DNA from: DATEEW01 sp035273665
Lineage (GTDB): Bacteria; Pseudomonadota; Gammaproteobacteria; Burkholderiales; SG8-39
Reading direction: 5' to 3'
NCBI GenBank assembly: GCA_035273665.1
Contig: DATEOW010000118.1
Span: 1 to 22,130, forward strand
Length of the DNA stretch: 22,130 nucleotides
How positions within the stretch are numbered: the first letter of the stretch is position 1; the number at the start of each line of letters is the position of its first letter. A program made the translations under genes and the position numbers. The notes below the pieces were generated by a model. That model had not been told where the DNA came from and searched no databases. It saw only the letters and a list, made by a program, of their open reading frames with translations. Of this stretch, positions 7,524 through 14,644 are shown piece after piece.

Positions 7524-8126
7524 CTAACGGTCGCCGTGGACGATGTCCACGAGGTGGGCGGCTTGCTGTTCCATTTCCAAGACGAAGGCTTCCGCCTTAC
7601 CGCGGAAGTGACGGAAAAAGATCGTTGCCGGAATGGCGATCAGGATACCCAGGCCGGCGTTGTATAACGCGATACTGATCCCATGCGCGAGTTGTGCCGG
7701 ATTCGTGCCCGTGGGGGCCTGAGCGCCGAAGATCTCGATCATCCCCACGATCGTGCCGAACAGCCCCGCCAAAGGCGCTACCGAGGCGATGGTGCCAAGC
7801 GTAGTGAGGAAACGCTCGAGTTCGTGCGACACCGCACGCCCTTCTTCTTCGATCGCCTCTTTCATGACCGGGCGCGGCGCCTTGTGATTGCGCAGACCAA
7901 CCGCTAGTACTCGGCCCAAAGGCGAATCCTTATACACGGCATCGATCAGCGCCTGGGACACGCCTTGCTTACGATAGGCTTCCACAACTTTGCCTAACAA
8001 GGCGGGGGGGACGATGCGGGCGCGCCGCAATACGATAAGTCGCTCGATAATCAATGCGACAGCGATGACCGAACAAAGTAGAAGAAACCAGATTGGCCAG
8101 CCAGCGGCTTCGATAATTTCTGGCAC
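7524..8126 (-). CDS. exbB: MotA/TolQ/ExbB proton channel family protein
   Basis: 200 aa from a GTG start at 8126. The frame is open further to 8288, but family members begin right at this point (PEIIEAAGWPIWFLLLCSV) and a GGAG site lies 6 nt before the GTG. Membrane helices lie at about 10-28, 105-130 and 145-170. The conserved channel segment APLAGLFGTIVGMIEIF and the AHGISIALYNAGLGILIAIP segment are present. It partners ExbD and is the first gene of the exbB-exbD-lpxK-trm112-kdsB-adk run. The leader and DnaA-box region lies upstream. Confidence 0.92.
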   Translation of the reverse strand: MPEIIEAAGWPIWFLLLCSVIAVALIIERLIVLRRARIVPPALLGKVVEAYRKQGVSQALIDAVYKDSPLGRVLAVGLRNHKAPRPVMKEAIEEEGRAVSHELERFLTTLGTIASVAPLAGLFGTIVGMIEIFGAQAPTGTNPAQLAHGISIALYNAGLGILIAIPATIFFRHFRGKAEAFVLEMEQQAAHLVDIVHGDR

Positions 8127-8260
8127 GCAGGGCTCCAGTGACGCGAAAGCCCGTGACTGTAGCGGCGGGATCGCGATTCGGCAAGCTAACACTTGCACCG
8201 GTTCCGGAAAGCGACTGCAATATCTCCGGGCAAGCTTGGCATACGGATGAGTGTTGCGGG

Positions 8261-8284
8261 TGCATCGCAATAATATTGAATGCA
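8261..8284. promoter_or_regulatory. Imperfect dyad, possible operator upstream of exbB
   Basis: Nested inverted repeat: TGCAT (8261-8265) with ATGCA (8280-8284), and CAATA (8268-8272) with TATTG (8274-8278) around a single A. It lies about 135 bp upstream of the exbB start. It does not resemble a Fur box. The regulator is unknown. Confidence 0.3.
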
Positions 8285-8303
8285 TCAAACCGCGGCTCGC
8301 GGC

Positions 8304-8338
8304 TTATCCACAGTTGTTGTGGATAAGCTTGTGGATAG
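8304..8338. promoter_or_regulatory. DnaA-box cluster (three 9-mers)
   Basis: TTATCCACA at 8304-8312 and its reverse complement at 8318-8326 are both perfect matches to the DnaA consensus and face each other across 5 nt; the dyad extends to 11 bp per arm (8302-8328). TGTGGATAG at 8330-8338 differs from the consensus by one base. Binding is inference. The region may act as a DnaA-responsive regulatory site for exbB and/or xseA, or as a titration or origin-like element. Confidence 0.55.
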
Positions 8339-8394
8339 TGTTGCCGCTTTCTCGCTAAGTTACGTTTACACAAGGATTTTTATTCGGTGATGAA

Positions 8395-8422
8395 ATTATG
8401 ACCGCAAAAAATACGATAACAA
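8395..8422 (-). promoter_or_regulatory. Possible sigma-70 promoter for the exbB operon
   Basis: On the minus strand TTGTTA (8422-8417) and CATAAT (8400-8395) are separated by 16 nt. This gives four of six and five of six consensus matches. The transcript would start near 8388 and run through the DnaA-like dyad before reaching exbB, giving a leader of about 260 nt. Confidence 0.35.
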
Positions 8423-8503
8423 TTCAGTAGATTACGAGCCGCTTGCCCGTGACATGAGTGCGAAGCAAATGGGCGCGTTGTTTGCGCGATTGGGGAATGC
8501 TCT

Positions 8504-8512
8504 TGTGGATAG
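8504..8512 (-). promoter_or_regulatory. Fourth DnaA-box-like 9-mer, next to the xseA start
   Basis: TGTGGATAG, one base off the consensus in reverse orientation. The 11-mer CTTGTGGATAG at 8502-8512 repeats 8328-8338 exactly. It lies 14 bp before the xseA ATG and partly overlaps the region where the xseA promoter should be. Confidence 0.45.
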
Positions 8513-8526
8513 CTTAAAATCCCGGC

Positions 8527-9825
8527 ATGCCTGAAAGCATTGATTTAACGAGCCTGAATGGTCCGCGAACCGACGATGTGCTGAGCGTGTCGGCGCTCAA
8601 TCGAAACGTACGGGACCTGCTTGAGCATCGTATTCCGCTTATATGGGTCGGCGGAGAGATCAGCAACCTCAGTACGCCTCGTTCGGGCCATTGGTACTTT
8701 TCCTTGAAGGACGATAGCGCACAAGTGCGGTGCGTCATGTTTCGCAACCGCGGCATGATGCTCGACTGGCAACCGCGCGACGGCATGCATATCGAAGCAC
8801 GCGCGCTGGTCACCCTCTACGAAGCGCGGGGCGAATTCCAACTGAACGTGGAATTCATGCGCCAAGCCGGTCAGGGGGCGCTATATGAAGCGTTTCTTCG
8901 TTTGCGCGATCGCTTGAGCGGCGAAGGCCTCTTCGACCCTATATTGAAACGCCCATTGCCGCCCTATCCCCGCAACATCGGCGTGATCACTTCATTGCAG
9001 GCAGCCGCGCTGCGGGATGTCCTGACGACATTGGCGCGACGCAATCCGTCCATCCGGGTCGTGATCTATCCCGCCGCAGTGCAGGGTTACGATGCACCGG
9101 CCCAGCTGCTAGCCGCCCTCGCCGCGGCTAACCGGCGCCGCGAGGTCGATGTGCTGATCCTTTGCCGCGGCGGTGGGAGCCTCGAAGACCTGTGCGCCTT
9201 CAATGATGAGACGCTCGCGCGAGCAATTCGCGCGAGCGCCATACCGTTGATCAGCGGCGTCGGACATGAGACCGACTTCAGTATTGCGGATTTTGCGGCG
9301 GATCTGCGCGCACCAACGCCCACCGCCGCGGCCGAGATTGTCAGCACCCCCCGCGCCGAATTGCTCGCCCGTATTGCGCGGCACACACAATGTCTCCAGC
9401 GTTGTGCCTCCCGTGCGCTCGAAGTCAGGATGCAGCATGTCGACCACCTGAGCCGCCGCTTGTTGCACCCAGCCCGCCGATTGACTGCACAGCGCGAGCT
9501 GCTCGCTCAATATGGTTTACGTCTTCAGCGCGCGCAAGCAGCGCGGCAACGCGAGCACGTCTTGAGACTGCGGGATCTCGAACAACGCTTACGCACTGCG
9601 GCGACAGCACAGTTCCAGCGCAGACGTATTGCGTTGGCATCTTGTGGCCGTGCGCTCACGCATCTTGACCCGCGTGCGGTCCTCGAACGTGGCTACAGCA
9701 TCGTTCGCGATGACGGAGGCCATGTGGTGCGCGCGGCCCGAGTGCTCACGGCCGGTCAAACTCTCTCCATCGACTTTGCCGCCGGCGGAGCCACGGCGCG
9801 CGTAGAGAAAATCCGCTCCGAATAG
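8527..9825 (+). CDS. xseA: Exodeoxyribonuclease VII large subunit
   Basis: 432 aa. It is the catalytic subunit of a single-strand-specific exonuclease used in DNA repair. An N-terminal OB-fold (about 17-115: VSALNRNVRDLLE, WVGGEISNL, HWYFSLKDDSAQVRCVMF) precedes the catalytic domain, which has VVIYPAAVQG, RGGGSLEDLCAFNDE and SGVGHETDFSIADFAADLRAPTPTAAAE. A helical C-terminal region and the final ALERGYSIV-like segment follow. ATG 8527 has no visible Shine-Dalgarno sequence, and in-frame upstream codons soon hit a stop, so translation may be leaderless or weakly initiated. The small subunit gene xseB is at 19095-19340 on the other strand. Confidence 0.96.
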   Translation: MPESIDLTSLNGPRTDDVLSVSALNRNVRDLLEHRIPLIWVGGEISNLSTPRSGHWYFSLKDDSAQVRCVMFRNRGMMLDWQPRDGMHIEARALVTLYEARGEFQLNVEFMRQAGQGALYEAFLRLRDRLSGEGLFDPILKRPLPPYPRNIGVITSLQAAALRDVLTTLARRNPSIRVVIYPAAVQGYDAPAQLLAALAAANRRREVDVLILCRGGGSLEDLCAFNDETLARAIRASAIPLISGVGHETDFSIADFAADLRAPTPTAAAEIVSTPRAELLARIARHTQCLQRCASRALEVRMQHVDHLSRRLLHPARRLTAQRELLAQYGLRLQRAQAARQREHVLRLRDLEQRLRTAATAQFQRRRIALASCGRALTHLDPRAVLERGYSIVRDDGGHVVRAARVLTAGQTLSIDFAAGGATARVEKIRSE

Positions 9826-9838
9826 CGCCGCGCGCACA

Positions 9839-9868
9839 ATGAAAACGCTCTGCGCGCTGTGCTAGACT
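9839..9868 (+). promoter_or_regulatory. Weak candidate promoter of the PuuD-like gene
   Basis: ATGAAA (9839-9844) and TAGACT (9863-9868) are spaced 18 nt apart in the 140-bp gap after xseA. Each hexamer matches the sigma-70 consensus in four positions. The gap length suggests the gene has its own promoter. Confidence 0.3.
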
Positions 9869-9965
9869 GCGCGCGCTTGTGTGCAATCACAACACCAGGA
9901 CACGCACAAGTTTCATCGCGGTTTTATAGCGCAGCAGCTCGAACACAACAGAGGAGGGTTCTTGC

Positions 9966-10559
9966 ATGGGTGCAATATTTCAATCCTTAGGCCGTACCGT
10001 TATTGCCGGCATTGTCGTGCTTCTTATCGTCATCGCCTGTGCGGGCGCGATCAGCGGCACATGGGTGCAACCGAATCACGCTTGGGGCGTTTTTTTCATG
10101 CGCTGGTTGCATGTATTGTCGGGCGTGATGTGGATCGGTCTGCTCTGGTATTTCAATTTCGTACAGATTCCTTCGATGCCGAAGATTCCGGACGAGCACA
10201 AGCCGGCCATCGGCAAAGTCATTGCCCCGGCCGCTTTGTTTTGGTTCCGCCACTCCGCCGCCGCCACAGTGTTGACCGGCGTTCTACTCGCTTGGATGAG
10301 CGGGTTCCTCGTGCAAGCGCTGACCTTGCAACAAGGCTTTCATTGGATCGGCATCGGGATGTGGCTCGCATTGATCATGGCTTTCAATGTCTGGTTCATC
10401 ATTTGGCCGAATCAGAAAAAAGCCCTCGGCATCGTTACCGTGGAAGCGGCGGAAAAAGCCAAAGCGGCACGTACCGCCATGCTCACTTCGCGATTTAACA
10501 CGATGTTTTCTATACCGATGCTTTATTGCATGGTCGCCCAGTCGCACGGAAACTTCTAG
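9966..10559 (+). CDS. PuuD-like (urate hydroxylase membrane domain) protein
   Basis: 197 aa integral membrane protein. Helices lie at about 10-30, 38-58, 85-112, 118-142 and near the C-terminus. The stretch FMRWLHVLSGVMWIGLLWYF followed by NFVQIPSMPKIPDEHKPAIGKVI and FWFRHSAAATVLTG matches the membrane domain of PuuD-type urate oxidases. His residues in or near helices (RWLH, FRH, GFHW) could bind haem; that is inference. Full PuuD proteins carry a C-terminal cytochrome c domain (CxxCH). This one has no CxxCH and ends after the membrane part. Such short forms are common in proteobacteria and their substrate is unproven. Start ATG 9966 follows GAGGAGG at 8-nt spacing. No purine-catabolism gene lies nearby. 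Confidence 0.72.
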   Translation: MGAIFQSLGRTVIAGIVVLLIVIACAGAISGTWVQPNHAWGVFFMRWLHVLSGVMWIGLLWYFNFVQIPSMPKIPDEHKPAIGKVIAPAALFWFRHSAAATVLTGVLLAWMSGFLVQALTLQQGFHWIGIGMWLALIMAFNVWFIIWPNQKKALGIVTVEAAEKAKAARTAMLTSRFNTMFSIPMLYCMVAQSHGNF

Positions 10560-10568
10560 TTCTTGAAG

Positions 10569-10614
10569 CGAGGGGCACCGCCCCTCGCTGCTTGACCCCG
10601 AAGCTCGCTTCGGC
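10569..10614 (+). terminator. Two GC-rich hairpins after the PuuD-like gene
   Basis: A 9-bp perfect stem (10569-10577 with 10581-10589, loop ACC) is followed by a 6-bp stem (10599-10604 with 10609-10614, loop CTCG). No T run follows either. They probably stop or slow transcription, or protect the 3' end. They lie in the 214-bp gap before sodB, in which I see no clear promoter. Confidence 0.45.
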
Positions 10615-10773
10615 CCCCCCGCAACAATCAAACGCAGCATCTGCTTTCGCTACCGTTGTTCCCAATCAATCCCATCCCATTTCACGGGACTCACACTTGC
10701 ATCTGGTGTTCATCGGCGCTGCTCGAAGGACGCTTTTTTCTTTATTTGTTTTCGAAGTCAATGGAGTCGTTAT

Positions 10774-11352
10774 ATGGAACACAAATTACCGCCCCTACCC
10801 TATCCCCTTGATGCTCTCCAGCCGCATATGTCAAAGGAAACACTGGAATTCCACTATGGCAAACATCACCAGGCCTATGTCACCAATTTGAATAACCTCA
10901 TCAAAGGGACGGAATTCGAAAATATGAGTCTGGAAGAGATCATCAAAAAATCTTCCGGCGGTGTGTTCAACAACGCTGCGCAGGTGTGGAATCACACTTT
11001 CTTCTGGCAATGCCTCGCACCTCAGGGTGGTGGGGCGCCCACTGGCACCGTAGCCGAAGCAGTGAACAAAAAATGGGGATCCTTCGACGCCTTCAAGGAG
11101 GCGTTCGCAAAAATGGCTGTGAGCAACTTCGGCTCGGGATGGACATGGCTCGTGAAGAAGACCGACGGTACCGTCGATATCGTCAATACCAGTAATGCCG
11201 CGACGCCCCTCACGGGCAGTGACAAGGCGCTGCTCACTTGTGATGTTTGGGAACACGCCTACTACATCGACTACCGCAACCGCCGGCCGGATTTCATCGC
11301 CGCGTTCTGGAATTTGGCGAACTGGGATTTTGCGGCGAAGAACTTCGCGTAA
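10774..11352 (+). CDS. sodB: Superoxide dismutase [Fe]
   Basis: 192 aa. It converts superoxide to O2 and H2O2 in the cytoplasm. The metal ligands His27, His74, Asp157 and His161 are in the expected places (FHYGKHH, WNHTFFW, DVWEHAYY). Gln70 in AAQVWNHTF and the GGGAPTG stretch point to the iron form rather than manganese. Start ATG 10774 has GGAG at 8-nt spacing. A strong terminator follows directly after the stop. The location near xseA is shared with other betaproteobacteria. Confidence 0.96.
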   Translation: MEHKLPPLPYPLDALQPHMSKETLEFHYGKHHQAYVTNLNNLIKGTEFENMSLEEIIKKSSGGVFNNAAQVWNHTFFWQCLAPQGGGAPTGTVAEAVNKKWGSFDAFKEAFAKMAVSNFGSGWTWLVKKTDGTVDIVNTSNAATPLTGSDKALLTCDVWEHAYYIDYRNRRPDFIAAFWNLANWDFAAKNFA

Positions 11353-11379
11353 AAAAAACGCCCCGATCGGGGCGTTTTT
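11351..11379. terminator. Bidirectional terminator between sodB and the FAH-family gene
   Basis: Perfect palindrome CGCCCCGATCGGGGCG flanked by A8 on the left and T5 on the right, so it serves both convergent genes. Its A run overlaps the sodB stop codon. Confidence 0.92.
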
Positions 11380-11394
11380 ACTTTTAGCCGACGG

Positions 11395-12162
11395 TCACTC
11401 GAAACGGTTAGACAGTGTGCCGATGCCCTCAATGGTGACGCTCACCTCGCTGCCTGGTTTCATGGATCCGACGCCCACGGAAGTCCCGATGGCGATCACA
11501 TCGCCGGGCTCCAGCGTCAGGTCTTGCGAAATCAGACTCACCAGCTTTGCCGGGGAATAAAAACAGTCGCTGACGGCGTAGTTTTGACGCTCATCGCCGT
11601 TGAGAACAAGCTTAATGCTCAGCTTCATGGGATCGAGCCCAGTGGCCACGACGGGACCGAATACGCCGAAGGTATCAAAGCTCTTGGCCCGCACCCATTG
11701 GGCGAAGGTCGCATCGCTGTTGATGATTTCGGCGGCCGTGACGTCGTTAATGCAGGTGTAGCCGAAAATATGACTGGAGGCATCGGCTTCCGTGACCGCG
11801 GTGGCGCGCTTACCAATCACGATGCCGAGTTCCCCTTCGTAGACCACCTTGCCGTCATAGGACTTGGGCTTACGGATCGTCTCGCCATGCGCCAGAAAAG
11901 AATTTGGCGCTTTGAGTAGATATAAAGGTGCGGTTGGTGCAGGGTTGCCGAGTTTGGCAGCGAGCGCCTGAAAGTTGTTCCACAGCGCAACCATCTTGGT
12001 TGGCACAGTAGGCGTTAGTACTTTCACCCCGGATAGGGGAAGCGTCTCTCCGGTGGCTTGCGGGTTGTTAAACATATCCCCGCTATGAACGCGAACCTGC
12101 TCACCTTCTAAAGTGCCGAAGCCCGTTTTGCCTTGATGCGAAAATCGTAGCCACTGCGCCAT
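11395..12162 (-). CDS. Fumarylacetoacetate hydrolase family protein
   Basis: 255 aa from ATG 12162, chosen because GGAG lies 6 nt upstream and MAQWLRFSHQGKTGFGTL is a normal family N-terminus; the frame stays open to 12318. The FAH fold is shown by LKAPNSFLAHGETIRKP, the metal ligands Glu109 and Glu111 (YEGELGIVIGK) and Asp140 (CINDVTA). Family members split or isomerise C-C bonds in acylpyruvates or homoprotocatechuate products, or decarboxylate oxaloacetate. Nothing nearby fixes the substrate. The gene stands alone, facing sodB, with the BMP-family gene divergent upstream. Confidence 0.9.
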   Translation of the reverse strand: MAQWLRFSHQGKTGFGTLEGEQVRVHSGDMFNNPQATGETLPLSGVKVLTPTVPTKMVALWNNFQALAAKLGNPAPTAPLYLLKAPNSFLAHGETIRKPKSYDGKVVYEGELGIVIGKRATAVTEADASSHIFGYTCINDVTAAEIINSDATFAQWVRAKSFDTFGVFGPVVATGLDPMKLSIKLVLNGDERQNYAVSDCFYSPAKLVSLISQDLTLEPGDVIAIGTSVGVGSMKPGSEVSVTIEGIGTLSNRFE

Positions 12163-12337
12163 GCTGATCTCCAAAGGGATAAAAATGCTTGCGGTTGACG
12201 CGGCTTCTTCTTCTCCTCCGCACCGCCGAGGCGCGTATTGTCCGTCCAACCGGCACGGCTGGCTAGACTTGACGACGTCGATTTCGGCCGATCCCGCGTT
12301 ACACTTGCGGCCAGCCAAGGACCAACTGGAGTGAGCT

Positions 12338-13321
12338 CTGTCTACCCCCGCTTTTGATCGACGTCGCTTTATTTTCGCCGCTGCAGCGTCTTGCGGCGCC
12401 CTCGTTGGATGTGAAAGCTGGGGATGGCGCGCACCCGAAAAAGGTCCCGTAGCCGCTTATATTCCCGAAGGAGACAGCGGCGCCGAGGCCGCATACCAAG
12501 GTGTCTTGCGTATCCGCGAACAGTTGCGTATCCCCGTCACCATACAGCGAAGCATCGGTTCGGCCGGGTTGGCTGAAACCTTGCGCAGCCTCGCCGCCTC
12601 CGACGCGACAATGATCGTTGCCTACGGCCCAGAGGCCGGCTTGGCGTTGGAGAAAATCGATTCAGACTTCCCCAACCAACGTTTCGCGCTCGTTCAAGGC
12701 CAGTCAAACGCAGCTCGTGTGGCCACTTATAGCGTGGCGCATGAACAATCCGCCTGGCTTGCCGGGGCTGCGGCCGGCCTTCTCAGCCGAAAAAAAATCG
12801 TCGGCCATGTGGGCAATCTGCGAAACGAAACGACGGCCGCAGCGCGCGGTGCGTTCTACTCGGGTTTGCAAACAGCGTTGCCTAAAGCGAGGTTCCTCAG
12901 CAGTTTTGTCGTGCCCGGCGAAGTGGCCAATCGCGCCAAGGCGCAGATCGCTGCCGGTGCGGACGTTATTTTCCATACGCTCGATGATGACGACACTGCT
13001 TTGGCGGCAGTAGCGCGACAACATGGTGTGCCGCTCATCGGTCGAGGACGAGATTGGCTCGCGCAAAACCCCGGCGTGTACGCGGCAACAGCCATCGCGG
13101 ATACCGGCGTCGCAAGCTTTCAAGCAGGGCAGGACTTGCATGACGGCTTATGGAAACCAGGCCGTCATCGGAAAATCGGCGTGGAAAACCCCAAGGCCGT
13201 TCGCCTCAGATTGGCCGAAAAGACGCCCGAAGCAGTACAGCAACGCGTCGACCTATATCAGCGAGAGTTGAAAGCGGGTGGATATAGTGTCGTAACGAAG
13301 TACGACGGACCGGAATTTTAG
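12338..13321 (+). CDS. BMP-family substrate-binding Tat lipoprotein, CTG start
   Basis: About 327 aa if it starts at CTG 12338. The frame opens after a stop at 12332-12334, contains no ATG, GTG or TTG until TTG 12506, and CTG 12338 has GGAG at 6-nt spacing. The extra residues form a convincing signal: STPAFDRRRFIF (twin-arginine), an Ala-rich core and lipobox LVGC, so this should be a membrane-anchored lipoprotein. The rest (VAAYIPEG, VAYGPEAGLALEKI, FALVQGQ, EQSAWLAGAAAGLLS, KIVGHVGN, ADVIFHTLDDDDTA) fits the basic membrane protein/PnrA-Med family of periplasmic binding proteins, which often bind nucleosides. No ABC permease or ATPase lies nearby. yajQ follows 8 nt downstream, so the two are probably cotranscribed. 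Family assignment is good; the start is inference. Confidence 0.8.
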   Translation: MSTPAFDRRRFIFAAAASCGALVGCESWGWRAPEKGPVAAYIPEGDSGAEAAYQGVLRIREQLRIPVTIQRSIGSAGLAETLRSLAASDATMIVAYGPEAGLALEKIDSDFPNQRFALVQGQSNAARVATYSVAHEQSAWLAGAAAGLLSRKKIVGHVGNLRNETTAAARGAFYSGLQTALPKARFLSSFVVPGEVANRAKAQIAAGADVIFHTLDDDDTALAAVARQHGVPLIGRGRDWLAQNPGVYAATAIADTGVASFQAGQDLHDGLWKPGRHRKIGVENPKAVRLRLAEKTPEAVQQRVDLYQRELKAGGYSVVTKYDGPEF

Positions 13322-13329
13322 GAGATCGC

Positions 13330-13815
13330 ATGCCCTCTTTCGATATTACTTCGGAGGTCAACAAGGTCGAACTGAACAATGCTATCGACCAGACCAATAA
13401 GGAGGTCTCCACGCGCTTCGATTTCAAGGGTTCGGATGCGCGCATTGAGGCAAAGGATCTGATTCTGACCATCTATGCCGATGATGATTTCAAGCTAAGT
13501 CAGGTAATGGATATCTTCATCGGAAAATGTGCCAAACGAAATGTCGATGTCCGTGCACTCGACCGCAAGGATGTAGAGAAAGTGAGCGGCAATAAGGTCA
13601 AGCAGACGGTCAACGTTCGTCATGGCATCGAAACCGAAAAAGCCAAGCAGATCGTCAAGCTCATCAAGGAAAGCAAAATCAAGGTGCAGGCGAGCATTCA
13701 AGGAGAGGCGGTTCGGGTGAACGGCGCAAAACGCGATGACCTGCAACAGGCCATCGCGTTAATTAAAAAATCGGTTAGCGACGTACCGTTGCAATTCGGC
13801 AACTTCCGGGACTAG
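13330..13815 (+). CDS. yajQ: YajQ family nucleotide-binding protein
   Basis: 161 aa, full length. MPSFDITSEVNKVELNNAID, RFDFKGSDARIE, VSGNKVKQTVNVRHGI, KVQASIQGEAVRVNGAKRDDLQ and the ending PLQFGNFRD are hallmarks. Family members fold into two RNP-like domains; a Xanthomonas homologue binds cyclic di-GMP and acts with a transcription factor, while others bind nucleotides or tRNA. GGAG lies 5 nt before the ATG. It is 8 nt after the BMP-family gene. Confidence 0.95.
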   Translation: MPSFDITSEVNKVELNNAIDQTNKEVSTRFDFKGSDARIEAKDLILTIYADDDFKLSQVMDIFIGKCAKRNVDVRALDRKDVEKVSGNKVKQTVNVRHGIETEKAKQIVKLIKESKIKVQASIQGEAVRVNGAKRDDLQQAIALIKKSVSDVPLQFGNFRD

Positions 13816-13851
13816 CGCTTCAACGCAATAGTTTGGATGTCGCCGGCGCTG

Positions 13852-13886
13852 AGGTTTGGCCGTGACCGATTCGAACGCGGCCACCT
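13852..13886 (+). terminator. Weak terminator-like hairpin after yajQ
   Basis: AGGT...GGCCG (13852-13862, with a TT bulge) pairs with CGGCC-ACCT (13878-13886) over a 15-nt loop, followed only by TTAG. It lies between the convergent yajQ and glutamine amidotransferase genes and probably marks transcript ends. Confidence 0.35.
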
Positions 13887-13923
13887 TTAGCTTCCTTGTC
13901 CAGCCTACGTCGCCCGTAGATCC

Positions 13924-14628
13924 TCAGGGCGAAAGGCCCCGAATCCAGCGATCATAGAGCGTCGCCGCGACGCGATGGAGATCCTTCACTCGCTTGTCCA
14001 CGGCCACTTCCATCTGCTCGGGCGTTTGAATCGACGCGCTCGCGCGATTGCGTACTTCGTTGCCCCAATCATGGCACCAGGCGCGAATCATTTCGGGAGT
14101 CATCTCTACATGACACTGCATGCCCAGATGTTTGCCCAGAACAAATGCCTGGTTGGCGCAATAGGGACTGGAAAGGATGCGCGTTCCCCCCTCAGGGATG
14201 CTGAAGGTCTCGCCATGCCAGTGAAAAGAAAGAAACGCTTGAGTATTTCCCAGCCAATCTTTTGCAAGCGGGTTGCTATCCGTCTGAACGCTGCCCCAAC
14301 CGATTTCCTTCACCGGATTGCGGGTCACTTCGCCGCCCAAAGCCTTGGACATGAGTTGACCGCCCAGGCAGTGGCCTAGACAAGGTACATCCTCTTCAAC
14401 TGCGCTGCGAATCAGCTGCAATACCGGCGGAATCCAAGGCAAATCGTCGTTGACGCTCATGGGCCCGCCCATAAACACCAATCCGCTGAAGCCCCTCGGG
14501 CTCGGAGGAACGCTTTCTCCCTGATCCACCTTGATTAATTCCCAGGGAATCTCCTTAGCGTCCAAGTAAGCGGCAAAATATCCTGGACCCTCCGTAGGCG
14601 AGTGTCGGAAGATGGCGACCGGTTTCAT
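13924..14628 (-). CDS. Class I glutamine amidotransferase-like protein
   Basis: 234 aa from ATG 14628 (MKPVAIFRHSPTEGPGYFA); the open frame runs on to 14880, but only this point gives a normal N-terminus. It has the catalytic triad of class I GATases: Cys87 in LGHCLGGQ, then His173 and Glu175 in QCHVE. MGGPMSVND and SFHWHGETF are typical of the stand-alone GuaA-like group that includes YfeJ. The domain should release ammonia from glutamine or hydrolyse a gamma-glutamyl bond. The acceptor is unknown, as no synthetase domain is attached. Its start lies 16 bp from that of the divergent protease gene. Confidence 0.88.
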   Translation of the reverse strand: MKPVAIFRHSPTEGPGYFAAYLDAKEIPWELIKVDQGESVPPSPRGFSGLVFMGGPMSVNDDLPWIPPVLQLIRSAVEEDVPCLGHCLGGQLMSKALGGEVTRNPVKEIGWGSVQTDSNPLAKDWLGNTQAFLSFHWHGETFSIPEGGTRILSSPYCANQAFVLGKHLGMQCHVEMTPEMIRAWCHDWGNEVRNRASASIQTPEQMEVAVDKRVKDLHRVAATLYDRWIRGLSP

Positions 14629-14644
14629 CTTATGGATGACAGAA

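Larger units (their letters stand above)
8127..8526. other. Divergent intergenic region between exbB and xseA
   Basis: About 400 bp with no convincing gene. From left to right it holds an imperfect dyad (8261-8284), three DnaA-box-like 9-mers (8304-8338), a 70-bp stretch that is 69% A+T by my count (8361-8430), a possible minus-strand promoter (8395-8422), and a fourth DnaA-like 9-mer just before xseA (8504-8512). Confidence 0.7.

Noticed and set aside
8127..8526. Calling this the chromosomal replication origin
   Set aside because: DnaA boxes and AT-richness are present, but none of the usual neighbours (dnaA, dnaN, gidA/mnmG, rpmH, parAB) is in view and skew cannot be judged from one window.
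13850..13890. tRNA-like TTCGAAT sequence in the gap after yajQ
   Set aside because: Only a T-loop-like heptamer is present. No anticodon arm, D arm or acceptor stem can be folded around it; it sits in the loop of the terminator-like hairpin.
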